A program made the position numbers and the translations under genes. From positions 1 to 8,374 of the forward strand of contig JAHFAC010000067.1 of NCBI GenBank assembly GCA_023250755.1: DNA of 8,374 nt. The letters are read 5' to 3'. This DNA comes from Bacteriovoracaceae bacterium. GTDB taxonomy: Bacteria; Bdellovibrionota; UBA1018. Positions within the stretch are counted from its first letter, which is position 1; every line of letters begins with the position of its first letter. Of this stretch, positions 1-8,077 are shown piece after piece. A model generated the notes under the pieces. That model did no database searches. It saw nothing but the letters and a program-made list of their open reading frames with translations, and was not told the DNA's origin.

Positions 1-1456
<1,456 letters not shown>

Positions 1457-1509
1457 ACTCTCAATTGCGCTCTGACCAACTCTCTGGTAACCGTTGGTTC
1501 TCCCTCAGT

Positions 1510-1585
1510 GAGCCATTAGCTCAGTCGGTAGAGCATCACACTTTTAATGTGAGGGTCGATGGTTCGAATCCATCATGGCTCACCA
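1510..1585 (+). tRNA. tRNA-Lys (anticodon UUU)
   Basis: The 76-base gene folds as a full cloverleaf. The acceptor stem GAGCCAT pairs perfectly with ATGGCTC, the D stem is GCTC/GAGC, the anticodon stem is TCACA/TGTGA around the loop CTTTTAA, and the T stem is GATGG/CCATC around TTCGAAT. The anticodon TTT is at 1543-1545, so it reads AAA/AAG lysine codons. The discriminator is A (1582) and CCA is encoded at 1583-1585. It sits 53 bases after purA and 16 bases before the GTG start of the TerC-family gene, so the three may be cotranscribed, with RNase P and 3' processing releasing the tRNA. I see no strong promoter in the 53-base gap. Confidence 0.97.
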
Positions 1586-1601
1586 ATTTTAAGAGGTTCA
1601 G

Positions 1602-2279
1602 GTGATAACCTCCGGTGATCTCCTCCTTATTTTGTTTCTGATCTTCCTCGAGGCCATTCTCTCCATCGATAACGCCCTTGTACTGGCCCTCCTCGCGCGC
1701 AAGCTCCCTCCGGGACAACAACGAAAAGCACTCACCTATGGAATGATCGGCGCCATCGGATTTCGCCTTTTTGCGCTCCTCCTCATCACACAATTGCTTC
1801 ACTGGCATTGGATCAAGTTTATTGGAGGCGGATACTTGATCTTCATTGCTATGAAACATTTTTTATACCCAACCCCAGAAAATAAATCTCAGAAACAAAG
1901 CAAAACCCAGTTCTGGAGGGTTGTCCTCTCGATTGAACTCACCGATATCGCATTTGCACTCGATTCTATTTTGGCTGCCGTAGCTCTTACCCAAAAATTT
2001 TGGGTGGTGTTTACCGGGGGAGTACTAGGCATCTTGATGATGCGTTTCGCAGCAAATCTGTTGATTAAAATTCTCTATCGATTTCCATTTCTTGAAAATA
2101 CAGCTTATTTTTTAGTTTTTCTGATTGGCGCAAAAGTTACCCTTGAGGGTTTTCAGCTCCCTCAAATCGAGTTTGACTCAGTCTCTCATCCTGCATTTTG
2201 GGTGTTTTGGGGAAGCATGTTTCTTTGCATACTTTACGGGTTTAGACCCGCTAAGAAGCCTGGCTTGAAGATAAAGTAA
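1602..2279 (+). CDS. TerC-family integral membrane protein
   Basis: This is a 225-residue polytopic inner-membrane protein of the TerC family (PF03741). Bacillus members (YceF, YkoY) are linked to manganese export and to metal loading of exported enzymes; others were named for tellurite resistance. The sequence shows about seven hydrophobic segments (roughly residues 5-33, 46-66, 71-90, 107-130, 134-158, 165-183, 198-213). It also has the two conserved acidic motifs: LEAILSIDNA (E17, D23, N24) in helix 1 and IELTDIAFALDSILA (E112, D115, D121) in the middle. These residues likely form the ion path. The start is GTG, preceded by AAGAGG at 1591-1596; no ATG occurs in frame until codon 48, inside a helix. 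No yybP-ykoY-type manganese riboswitch fits in the 16-base leader after the tRNA. Its last 29 bases overlap the end of the opposite-strand histidine kinase gene. The physiological substrate (Mn2+ or other) is inferred from the family only. Confidence 0.9.
   Translation: MITSGDLLLILFLIFLEAILSIDNALVLALLARKLPPGQQRKALTYGMIGAIGFRLFALLLITQLLHWHWIKFIGGGYLIFIAMKHFLYPTPENKSQKQSKTQFWRVVLSIELTDIAFALDSILAAVALTQKFWVVFTGGVLGILMMRFAANLLIKILYRFPFLENTAYFLVFLIGAKVTLEGFQLPQIEFDSVSHPAFWVFWGSMFLCILYGFRPAKKPGLKIK
2237..2250 (-). terminator. possible weak hairpin just after the histidine kinase stop
   Basis: CGGGT and ACCCG form a 5-bp GC-rich stem with a 4-base loop. Read on the - strand the hairpin begins immediately after the kinase TAG stop (2253-2251). 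No T run follows (TAAAGTA), so it is at best a weak terminator, and it lies inside the TerC coding sequence. Confidence 0.2.
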
Positions 2280-3456
2280 CAACCTGTTTTTGGATTTTCG
2301 GAAAATGAGCCTCGAACGTGTTTCCTTGAGGCGAGCCATTCACGAATAAGGTGAGACGCCCTCCATGAAGCAGCGTAATTTGCCGAGAAATGAATAACCC
2401 AAGCCCAAGGCCTCCTAAGCGGCCCGTCTGACTCATAAAACGAAAAGGCTCAAAAATTTTCTCACGATCTGCCTGGTTCACTGCTGGACCTTGATCCCGA
2501 ACTAGGAGCGTAAAATCCCCTTCTCCGTCTTGAAGTAGAAACCGAACTGTCCCCCCCTCGGGTGAAAAACGGATAGCATTCATTCCAAGATTGGTAATCA
2601 CTTCTTCAAAGCGTATTGGATCTACCCATCCATCTAAAGTACTAGGTGCATCCACGATAATTCTAACCCCAGATTCATTAGCGATCCCCACAAGTCTAAA
2701 ATTAACTGTTTCTCGCAGAATCGAGGCTACATCAACATTGACAGGCTCTACTTTGAATCGTCCAATGCGAAGACGTGACACATCCAGCAGACCGTCAATG
2801 AGCTCATTGAGGCGCTCAACCTGTTTGATCACAATTTGGAAAAATGAGCGTTGTTTTTCAATATCGGATGACGAATTAAGCACTAAATGCTGCTGCAACA
2901 TCCGCTCTTGCAGCTGGAGCACGCCATAAATTGATGTGAGAGGAGTTTTAAGCTCATGGCTGGCGATCGAAAGAAACTGATCACGAACTGCAATGGCTGA
3001 TTCCAAATCAGAAATAGCAGCCAATGAGGCAAAATGGCGCACGGCCACCTGCACGCAAAATAAATCCGCTTCCATGGGCTGTTTTTTGTATCCGGCTAAA
3101 ATCCACCCCTGAGAGCTGATCCGTCCAGCGATAACATACTGAACTGACTCAGTCTCGCGACCCCAAAGCACCTGCTCCTCAGCCATCAAGGTGAAACTTA
3201 AAAACGAAAATTCCTCCTTGGCAATCCGTGCTCTTACCCATTTTGCTAGTTCAGGCTCTACACTTCGAAAAGACTTTTCTTCAGAAACCATCCGCATCAC
3301 GCCATCAGCAAATTGCGCATGGGCATATAGGCAAAGTAAAACAGAAGGAGCTTCTAAAAAGAGATGGAGATCCAAAACAGATGCATCCAGAGAAACCTCA
3401 TCCTTGGGCCAAGAAAAAATAGCTTCATAAAATCGTTTAACTTGCTCTGAATGCAC
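2251..3456 (-). CDS. soluble sensor histidine kinase (HisKA-HATPase)
   Basis: This 401-residue kinase has no transmembrane segment and no signal peptide, so it should be cytoplasmic. Residues 1-150 are an unassigned, possibly GAF-like, sensor region. The dimerisation and phosphoacceptor helix has the H-box FLSIASHELKTPLTS with phosphorylated H167. It is followed by the ATPase domain: N-box TNLGMNAIRFSPEGG (N289, N293), G1 DQGPA (D321, G323), F-box EKIFEPF (about 333-339) and G2 GGLGLGLFISRQI (about 348-360). The G1 box lacks the usual second glycine (DxGxG, here DQGPA), which could affect ATP binding but occurs next to otherwise intact boxes. The start is GTG 3456-3454; an in-frame TAA four codons upstream (3468-3466) rules out a longer protein, and the ribosome site is poor. 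It has no receiver domain of its own; the CheY-like gene at 3803-4207 is on the same strand upstream and is a candidate partner by proximity only. Confidence 0.93.
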   Translation of the reverse strand: MHSEQVKRFYEAIFSWPKDEVSLDASVLDLHLFLEAPSVLLCLYAHAQFADGVMRMVSEEKSFRSVEPELAKWVRARIAKEEFSFLSFTLMAEEQVLWGRETESVQYVIAGRISSQGWILAGYKKQPMEADLFCVQVAVRHFASLAAISDLESAIAVRDQFLSIASHELKTPLTSIYGVLQLQERMLQQHLVLNSSSDIEKQRSFFQIVIKQVERLNELIDGLLDVSRLRIGRFKVEPVNVDVASILRETVNFRLVGIANESGVRIIVDAPSTLDGWVDPIRFEEVITNLGMNAIRFSPEGGTVRFLLQDGEGDFTLLVRDQGPAVNQADREKIFEPFRFMSQTGRLGGLGLGLFISRQITLLHGGRLTLFVNGSPQGNTFEAHFPKIQKQVVTLSSSQAS

Positions 3457-3529
3457 AAAATTGACTTAACATTTTTGAGGACTAGGGGTTGAGTGTTAAC
3501 TCTAAAGAAGGCAATCGACAATACGGCCC

Positions 3530-3549
3530 AGTGTGTCATTTGACACACT
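3530..3549. promoter_or_regulatory. palindrome, likely operator
   Basis: AGTGTGTCA and TGACACACT are perfect inverted 9-base arms separated by TT. The two-base centre is too tight for an RNA hairpin terminator and has the geometry expected of a site bound by a dimeric DNA-binding protein. It overlaps the TTGACA hexamer of the possible promoter of the small membrane protein gene. The binding protein is unknown. Confidence 0.45.
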
Positions 3550-3569
3550 CTTTAGATACGCCATTTTAT
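3540..3569 (+). promoter_or_regulatory. possible sigma-70-type promoter
   Basis: A perfect -35 box TTGACA (3540-3545) is followed after 18 bases by TTTTAT (3564-3569), which matches four of six -10 positions. It points toward the small gene at 3586, with its start site predicted around 3576-3580, so the leader would be very short. The -35 box lies within the right half of the palindrome, which suggests repression or activation at this site. Confidence 0.35.
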
Positions 3570-3585
3570 TGCCGATAGAGAGTTG

Positions 3586-3801
3586 ATGGCAATCCATGCA
3601 GAACATCCAGAGCATCATGACGATAAAACCGCTGAAAAAAAACATCTTCAGGAGTGGTGGTCCCTTTGGCTTGGATTTGTGATGGGTTTAGGTTTTGCCA
3701 TTGCAGTGGCCCTTCACGAACGAGAAGGCTCTTGGTTTATGACTCAATCCACCGAACGACAACCTGCCACGACCATCCTTGAAGGAACGTCTCATGATTG
3801 A
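3586..3801 (+). CDS. small single-pass membrane protein, function unknown
   Basis: A 71-residue protein that I do not recognise. Its N-terminus is hydrophilic and histidine-rich (H4, H7, H10, H11, H20 with several acidic residues). A single hydrophobic segment of about residues 24-43 follows, starting WWSLWLGFVMGLGF, and then a polar tail of about 28 residues. I prefer the ATG at 3586 with GAGAG at 3578-3582; a TTG immediately before it at 3583 is a less likely start. It has its own possible promoter and palindrome, and no competing gene exists on the other strand here. Its stop lies one base from the stop of the convergent CheY-like gene. The clustered histidines could bind metal, but that is speculation. 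It could also be a small regulatory partner of a membrane complex. Confidence 0.6.
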   Translation: MAIHAEHPEHHDDKTAEKKHLQEWWSLWLGFVMGLGFAIAVALHEREGSWFMTQSTERQPATTILEGTSHD

Positions 3802-3814
3802 TTCACTCATGAGA
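3790..3814. terminator. inverted repeat spanning two convergent stops
   Basis: TCTCATGA (3790-3797) and TCATGAGA (3807-3814) form a perfect 8-bp stem with a 9-base loop. The stop codons of the small membrane protein (3799-3801) and of the CheY-like gene (3805-3803) both fall in the loop. The position suits a bidirectional transcript end, but the stem is AT-rich and the only T run (about 3830) is some distance away, so strength is doubtful. Confidence 0.3.
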
Positions 3815-4207
3815 GAAAAGCGCGTTAATTTTTTCGATCACCTGCGCCCCACTAAAAGGTTTTACGATATAATCACTCACCCCAATACTCAAAGCCTCCG
3901 CGACATTTTTATGGTCAACTTTAGCAGTTACCATCAAAAAAGGAATGGTTTGCGTAGGTCCAAAATTTCGAACCGCGCGCAAAAGTTCGATTCCAGAAAA
4001 TTCGGGCATGCTCCAATCTGCAATGATCAACTCAAAAGCCTGCTCAGGCTCGAGCGCCTTCTCTTGAATCAAGTTCCACGCCAATTCACCGTCCTCCACA
4101 GCTGCAACAGCGGTGAACCCTGCTTCAGCAAGAGAATTGCAAAGAATCTTTCGCATCGACGGCATATCATCCACCACGAGAATTCGGATCGACTGATTTT
4201 TATGCAT
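3803..4207 (-). CDS. CheY-like single-domain response regulator
   Basis: This 134-residue cytoplasmic protein is a receiver domain with no output domain. All key residues are present: the acidic pair D13-D14, phosphoacceptor D64 in IIADWSMP, T94 in MVTAK, Y113 and K116 in DYIVKPF. The DW.MP motif and the Y/K spacing match chemotaxis CheY closely, so it likely acts by protein-protein contact rather than on DNA, perhaps on a flagellar or pilus motor or in a phosphorelay. No other chemotaxis gene is in the window. The ATG at 4207 has AGGGAG just upstream. It is divergent from the adenylate cyclase, with 56 bases between their starts, and converges on the small membrane protein gene one base away. 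The kinase at 2251-3456 is the nearest candidate phosphodonor, but pairing is inferred from proximity only. Confidence 0.93.
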   Translation of the reverse strand: MHKNQSIRILVVDDMPSMRKILCNSLAEAGFTAVAAVEDGELAWNLIQEKALEPEQAFELIIADWSMPEFSGIELLRAVRNFGPTQTIPFLMVTAKVDHKNVAEALSIGVSDYIVKPFSGAQVIEKINALFSHE

Positions 4208-4253
4208 CTACTCCCTCTCTGCTCCCCTCACCAGTCTATCAAAGAATCTCCCT

Positions 4254-4258
4254 GGAGG
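4254..4258 (+). promoter_or_regulatory. ribosome binding site of the adenylate cyclase
   Basis: GGAGG ends five bases before ATG 4264. An in-frame GTG at 4258 overlaps this site and so cannot be the start it serves; the ATG is preferred. Confidence 0.65.
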
Positions 4259-4263
4259 TGGGT

Positions 4264-6618
4264 ATGAAAAATAAACTATGGCTGCTTCAGATCCCAGTAG
4301 TTCTTCTTTTTACCTCGGCCTTTTACATTACCGAAGAAGGGATCAGGGGCAATCTCCACGATGATTTTCTGAGAACCAAGCTGTTTCCGGTCTTAAGAAT
4401 CGTGAGTGGCGCATTTACTAATGCGAAATTCCAGCTCCGCGGGCCAACCGCACCCCAAAATAAAGTCGTCATTGTCGAAATTGATAGCGATGCCATCGCA
4501 CAACTCGGCCGATGGCCGTGGCATCGTGATGTCACCGGCTACCTCATTGATAAGACATTTCAAGCAGGCGCCCGCGTTGTTGGACTCGACATGGTCTTTT
4601 CAGAGCCCGACCGGAGAATTTCAGATGAATTAGCAAAATATCTTCAAGCCAATGGACTTGCCGACTCCATCGAAAAATTTGAAACTGATTACGAACTCAG
4701 AAACGTCATTAAACACTATAAGGATCGTTTGGTCTTAGGTTGGATCACTGACAACTGGTGTCAACCTGCCTACCGTAAAAATGCTGATGATTGCCCTGTG
4801 ACTGACCCATCACACATTGCCAATCTCCCAAAATTTTTTGAAAAATTCGCATATTCTCAATTTAATATTCCATTTGGATTTGATCCTGAAAAAACTCCTC
4901 TTCTCTCCGCTCCAGATATTATTGCAAACATCGGCCTTTATAATTCAGTGGGCGAACACTCGGGGAGTTTGGCGGCTTGGCCCGATAAAGATGGATATAT
5001 CCGACGCACCAATCTAGTGATGCTGATCAACGGAAAGCCCTACCCCTCTTTACCACTTGAAATGGCCCGTGTGATCTTGGGAGAAGAACTTACACTGACA
5101 CTTGATAATCAACATCGGATTCAAAATTTAGGATTCGCTCACTCCAAGAGAATGATCCCAGTCACGCCCCTCGGCGCCATGGAAATTAATTTTCGTGGGC
5201 CATCGAACTCATTCCAATACGTTCGAGCGCTTGAGGTCATGGGCGATGGCGACAATATCCAAATCGAAAAAGTGGAGAACGGCGGGGAACGGAAAATCGC
5301 CTCCGCATCCAAAGCAGCCCTCCTCAAAGACGCCTACGTTATGATTGGACTCTCCGCATTGGGCGTCTTTGACATGAGGGCTTTTCCATTTGATTCGAAC
5401 GTACCCGGTGTGGAAGGGCAGGCAACCATCTTGGATAATTTGCTCACAGGCGATGTATTGACCCCTGGAAACGGAAAATCTGGGTCATTTTGGCTTTTTC
5501 TACTCATGACGGTCGGTGCTTTTCTTTTTGCATTCATTACCGAAAAACTCGAATCTATCCCAGGGCTTTTGCTCTTTATCGCCGTAATCAGTGGCCTGAC
5601 TTTTTTTGATTTAAAAGTGCTTTTCTCTAATAACATCAATTGGGATACGAGCTTTTTAGTCATTGAAATGGGCTCGATTTTTATTTTCACCTTAGTGGTT
5701 AAATATATTTTAGAAGAAAAGAATAAAAAATTCATTCGCGGTGCCTTTTCAAAATACGTCGCCCCCGCCATCGTTGACTCGATCTTGAAAGACCCCAGCA
5801 AACTCACTGTCGGCGGGGAGAAAAAAGAACTCACGATCATGTTCTCCGATATTCGTGGATTTACCTCATTCTCTGAGCGCATGGATGCCAAAGCCCTTGC
5901 GCATTTTTTAAATGACTATCTCGGGATCATGACTGATCTCGTTTTTGCTAATCAGGGCACTCTCGATAAATATATCGGAGACGCCGTCATGGCTTTTTGG
6001 GGAGCGCCTTTGGACCAAAACCAACATGCCGCAAATGCATGCAAAACCGCGGTTAAAATGATCAAAGCCCTCACCGACAATCAAGAGCGATTTAAGACTC
6101 AATATGGAGTCGACGTCAATATTGGAATAGGCATTAACTCAGGCGCAGTCAATGTCGGGAACATGGGCTCCCAAACCATCTTTGAATACACGGTCATTGG
6201 CGACCACGTAAACCTGGCCTCGCGCCTTGAGGGCCTGACCAAACCCTATGGCGTAACGATCGTTACTACCCGTTTTACCTTCGATGACATCCAAAAATGC
6301 GGTGAACCTCACCCAGCCCATCGCGTCTTGGATTTCGTCAAAGTAAAGGGCAAGAAAAAGGCCGTCGAGCTGATCCAAGTGCTGGATCGGGATTATTCCC
6401 AAGAAGGTTTGAAAATATTTGAAGAAGCCAGACAGCTTTACATTTCTCAAAAATGGAACGAAGCAATTGAAAAATTCAATGCTGCCAATCTCTTGCTCCG
6501 AAAATCACCCGAAGAAGAAGATGGTCCTTGCAAGATGTTCATTGAAAGATGTGTCGACTTCAAAGCTGCACCGCCCTCAACAGAGTGGGATGGCAGCTGG
6601 GAGATGCACAGCAAGTAA
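4264..6618 (+). CDS. CHASE2-domain class III adenylate cyclase
   Basis: A 784-residue membrane enzyme that should make cAMP from ATP in response to an extracytoplasmic signal. The order is: N-terminal hydrophobic helix (about 3-21); CHASE2 sensor domain in the periplasm (about 30-400, with RGP, VVIVEIDSDAIAQLGRWPWHRD and GLDMVFSEPD); three hydrophobic helices (about 408-424, 431-448, 464-482); then the cyclase domain (about 515-690). Metal-binding aspartates are D529 (FSDIRGFT) and D573 (KYIGDAVMAFWG). K569 and T643 (YTVIGDHVNLASRLEG) are the pair expected for ATP rather than GTP, and N650 and R654 are the catalytic residues. A short C-terminal helical, TPR-like region ends in PPSTEWDGSWEMHSK, a tail common in this group. 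C166 and C177 in the sensor domain could form a disulfide. It is divergent from the CheY-like gene, and its stop directly abuts that of manC. The signal sensed is unknown. Confidence 0.95.
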   Translation: MKNKLWLLQIPVVLLFTSAFYITEEGIRGNLHDDFLRTKLFPVLRIVSGAFTNAKFQLRGPTAPQNKVVIVEIDSDAIAQLGRWPWHRDVTGYLIDKTFQAGARVVGLDMVFSEPDRRISDELAKYLQANGLADSIEKFETDYELRNVIKHYKDRLVLGWITDNWCQPAYRKNADDCPVTDPSHIANLPKFFEKFAYSQFNIPFGFDPEKTPLLSAPDIIANIGLYNSVGEHSGSLAAWPDKDGYIRRTNLVMLINGKPYPSLPLEMARVILGEELTLTLDNQHRIQNLGFAHSKRMIPVTPLGAMEINFRGPSNSFQYVRALEVMGDGDNIQIEKVENGGERKIASASKAALLKDAYVMIGLSALGVFDMRAFPFDSNVPGVEGQATILDNLLTGDVLTPGNGKSGSFWLFLLMTVGAFLFAFITEKLESIPGLLLFIAVISGLTFFDLKVLFSNNINWDTSFLVIEMGSIFIFTLVVKYILEEKNKKFIRGAFSKYVAPAIVDSILKDPSKLTVGGEKKELTIMFSDIRGFTSFSERMDAKALAHFLNDYLGIMTDLVFANQGTLDKYIGDAVMAFWGAPLDQNQHAANACKTAVKMIKALTDNQERFKTQYGVDVNIGIGINSGAVNVGNMGSQTIFEYTVIGDHVNLASRLEGLTKPYGVTIVTTRFTFDDIQKCGEPHPAHRVLDFVKVKGKKKAVELIQVLDRDYSQEGLKIFEEARQLYISQKWNEAIEKFNAANLLLRKSPEEEDGPCKMFIERCVDFKAAPPSTEWDGSWEMHSK

Positions 6619-7674
6619 CTATCCTAACTCTGGCCTTCTTTTTTTGACCTGATCGACCACCAGTCGAATATCCTGTGCGCGACTTTTATGGCAGACTAAA
6701 ATCGAATTGCCTTGCTCTACGACAACTAAATCCTCAACACCCAGCAAAGCAATCAGCTTGCCGGGAGCATCTACAATATTGTTCTTTGAATCGATCGACA
6801 ATAACTCCCCACCCGTCACCACACTGCCAGCCTGTTTGGCGCCAGGCATTTTTTGGGCAAGATTTTCAAGAGAAATCCAACTGCCGAGATCATCCCACTC
6901 ACAATCGAGTGGAAAGGTCACAACATGATCTGCTTTTTCCATAATCCCATAATCAATCGAAGTCGCTGTCATCCGTGGATAAGCTTCCTCACCCACGCCT
7001 CGAGCCTCCTCCCATGCCCGGCGCATCTCGGGCATATATTGGTCGAAGACTCGAAGAATCGTCTCCACTCGCCAAACGAACATTCCCCCATTCCAGAGGT
7101 AATTTCCGCTCTTAAAATAGTCTTGAGCTCTCTCTAAATTGGGTTTTTCTACAAAAGCCTCGACCTTTCTACAGGATCCCGCAAGGGTCGTGCCCAGTTT
7201 AAGGTAACCATAGCCCGTCTCTGGACGAGAAGGTTTGATCCCTAACGTGATCAGGTCGTCGTGAGACTCAGCCCAACTCACTGCTGCTTGGATCGTCTTG
7301 CAAAATTCTACAGGTTTACCGATTGCATGATCTGACGGCATCACCAACATGACTGCTTTGGGATTTCGACTGGCGATTTCTTACGCTGCCCAGTAAACAC
7401 AGGGCGCGGTATTACGCCCCTCGAGCTCAGCCAATACCGTAATCCCTGGCGCCTCTCTGCAAATCGCATCCTTGAGAAAACGCGTGGTCACAATCATTCG
7501 CTGTTCGTGTGGAACCACGCCTTCAAAACGCGCCAAAGTCTGGGTCAGTAGCGTTCCATCCTTGTCCTCGCCAAAAACAAGAAGTTGCTTAGGTCTGCGA
7601 GCAGTGCTCTTTGGCCAGAAACGAGTGCCGCTTCCACCGGCCATAACAACGAGGAAGACAGAAGAACGATTCAT
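6619..7674 (-). pseudogene. manC: mannose-1-phosphate guanylyltransferase, interrupted by an in-frame TAA
   Basis: The enzyme makes GDP-mannose from mannose-1-phosphate and GTP. The full frame of 352 codons (ATG 7674 to TAG 6619) fits the short, single-function form of the family. Motifs are VVMAGGSGTRFWPKS (9-23) with PKQL after it, NTAPC near residue 90, MPSDHAI (112-118), ETGYGYL, FVEKP (174-178), WNGGMFVW, IDYGIMEK (240-247) and EWDDLGSW. Codon 98 (7383-7381) is TAA in the phrase YWAA-stop-EIASRNPKAVMLVMPSDHAI; homologues have an L-type residue in this helix, and TTA to TAA is one change. The frame is otherwise intact on both sides with no shift. The first part is 97 residues. The second could restart at ATG 7350 (243 residues), but it would lack the nucleotide-binding signature. 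ATG 7674 has AAGGGG upstream. It lies 27 bases after the cupin gene, probably in one operon. Sequencing error is possible. Confidence 0.88.
7381..7383 (-). other. premature TAA stop inside manC
   Basis: TAA replaces codon 98 of the manC frame, with conserved family sequence continuing in the same frame before and after it. TAA ends other genes here (the TerC-family gene and the cyclase), so stop-codon reassignment is not supported. Confidence 0.85.
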
Positions 7675-7701
7675 AGGAGAACCCCTTTTGAAGTTCGGCC
7701 T

Positions 7702-8073
7702 CTAGGCCTTGCTTGTGCCTACACGACCGTAGCCGTCTTCGAGACGGACTACATCATCCAAGAGAGGAGTCGAAACCTCAAAAATGTCGCAATCCTCAGC
7801 CGCGATCATACGATGTTTTTTTCCAGGTGGAATGTGGTGAGCCTCGCCAGGCGCAAGTAAAATCTCCTCTAAAACACCTTTCTCGTTCTCAAAAACAAAG
7901 ATCAATTTTCCAGATGATAAAAAAATCGTCTCTTCCTTCTTCTGGTGGTACTGAAGAGAAAGCTTGTGCCCTTTGTTGACGTGCAGGACTTTGCCTACGT
8001 AATCCTTCGTCTTAGCCCAAATCAATTCGTAACCCCAAGGCTTCTCTACACGCTGAATCGTTTGTTTTGCCAT
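7702..8073 (-). CDS. mannose-6-phosphate isomerase-type cupin protein
   Basis: A 123-residue stand-alone cupin matching the C-terminal isomerase domain (PF01050) of bifunctional type II PMI/GMP proteins. It would interconvert fructose-6-P and mannose-6-P in the cytoplasm. It begins with the family signature VEKPWGYELIW (residues 9-19). LSLQYHQKKEE (38-48) follows, with likely metal ligands Q41, H43 and E48, and then PPGKKHRM (82-89) with H87. The start ATG 8073 has GAGG just upstream and is only four bases from the end of the SPOR-domain gene. It is followed after 27 bases by manC. In many bacteria this domain is fused after the guanylyltransferase; here it is a separate gene placed before it. 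Related small cupins are often annotated simply as cupin or phosphomannose isomerase type II; isomerase activity is inferred from the motifs. Confidence 0.88.
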   Translation of the reverse strand: MAKQTIQRVEKPWGYELIWAKTKDYVGKVLHVNKGHKLSLQYHQKKEETIFLSSGKLIFVFENEKGVLEEILLAPGEAHHIPPGKKHRMIAAEDCDIFEVSTPLLDDVVRLEDGYGRVGTSKA

Positions 8074-8077
8074 ATCC

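Larger units (their letters stand above)
3457..3585. promoter_or_regulatory. divergent intergenic control region
   Basis: These 129 bases separate the start of the histidine kinase (leftward) from the small membrane protein (rightward). They hold a perfect 9+2+9 palindrome (3530-3549), a possible rightward promoter, and a further inverted pair TCTAAAGA (3501-3508) / TCTTTAGA (3549-3556). No gene-sized open frame is present. Confidence 0.5.

Noticed and set aside
1475..1498. Inverted repeat ACCAAC/GTTGGT between purA and the tRNA as a terminator
   Set aside because: The stem is only 6 bp with a 12-base loop and no T run; too weak to call.
1536..1859. 107-codon - strand open frame across the tRNA and TerC-family gene
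   Set aside because: It runs through the tRNA antisense and through strongly conserved TerC codons, so it is a chance frame.
2293..2305. ATTTT/AAAAT hairpin after the TerC-family gene
   Set aside because: The stem is pure A/T, five pairs long, and lies inside kinase coding sequence; likely chance.
3779..4267. 162-codon + strand open frame
   Set aside because: It is antisense to the CheY-like gene, which has every conserved receiver residue and a good ribosome site; the translated product looks like no family.
5334..5891. 185-codon - strand open frame
   Set aside because: It is a shadow of the membrane and catalytic part of the adenylate cyclase; low-complexity product without domains.
7381..7383. 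Stop-codon readthrough or recoding (for example reassigned TAA) in manC
   Set aside because: Other genes in the window end in TAA, and no recoding structure is evident; nonsense change or sequencing error is simpler.
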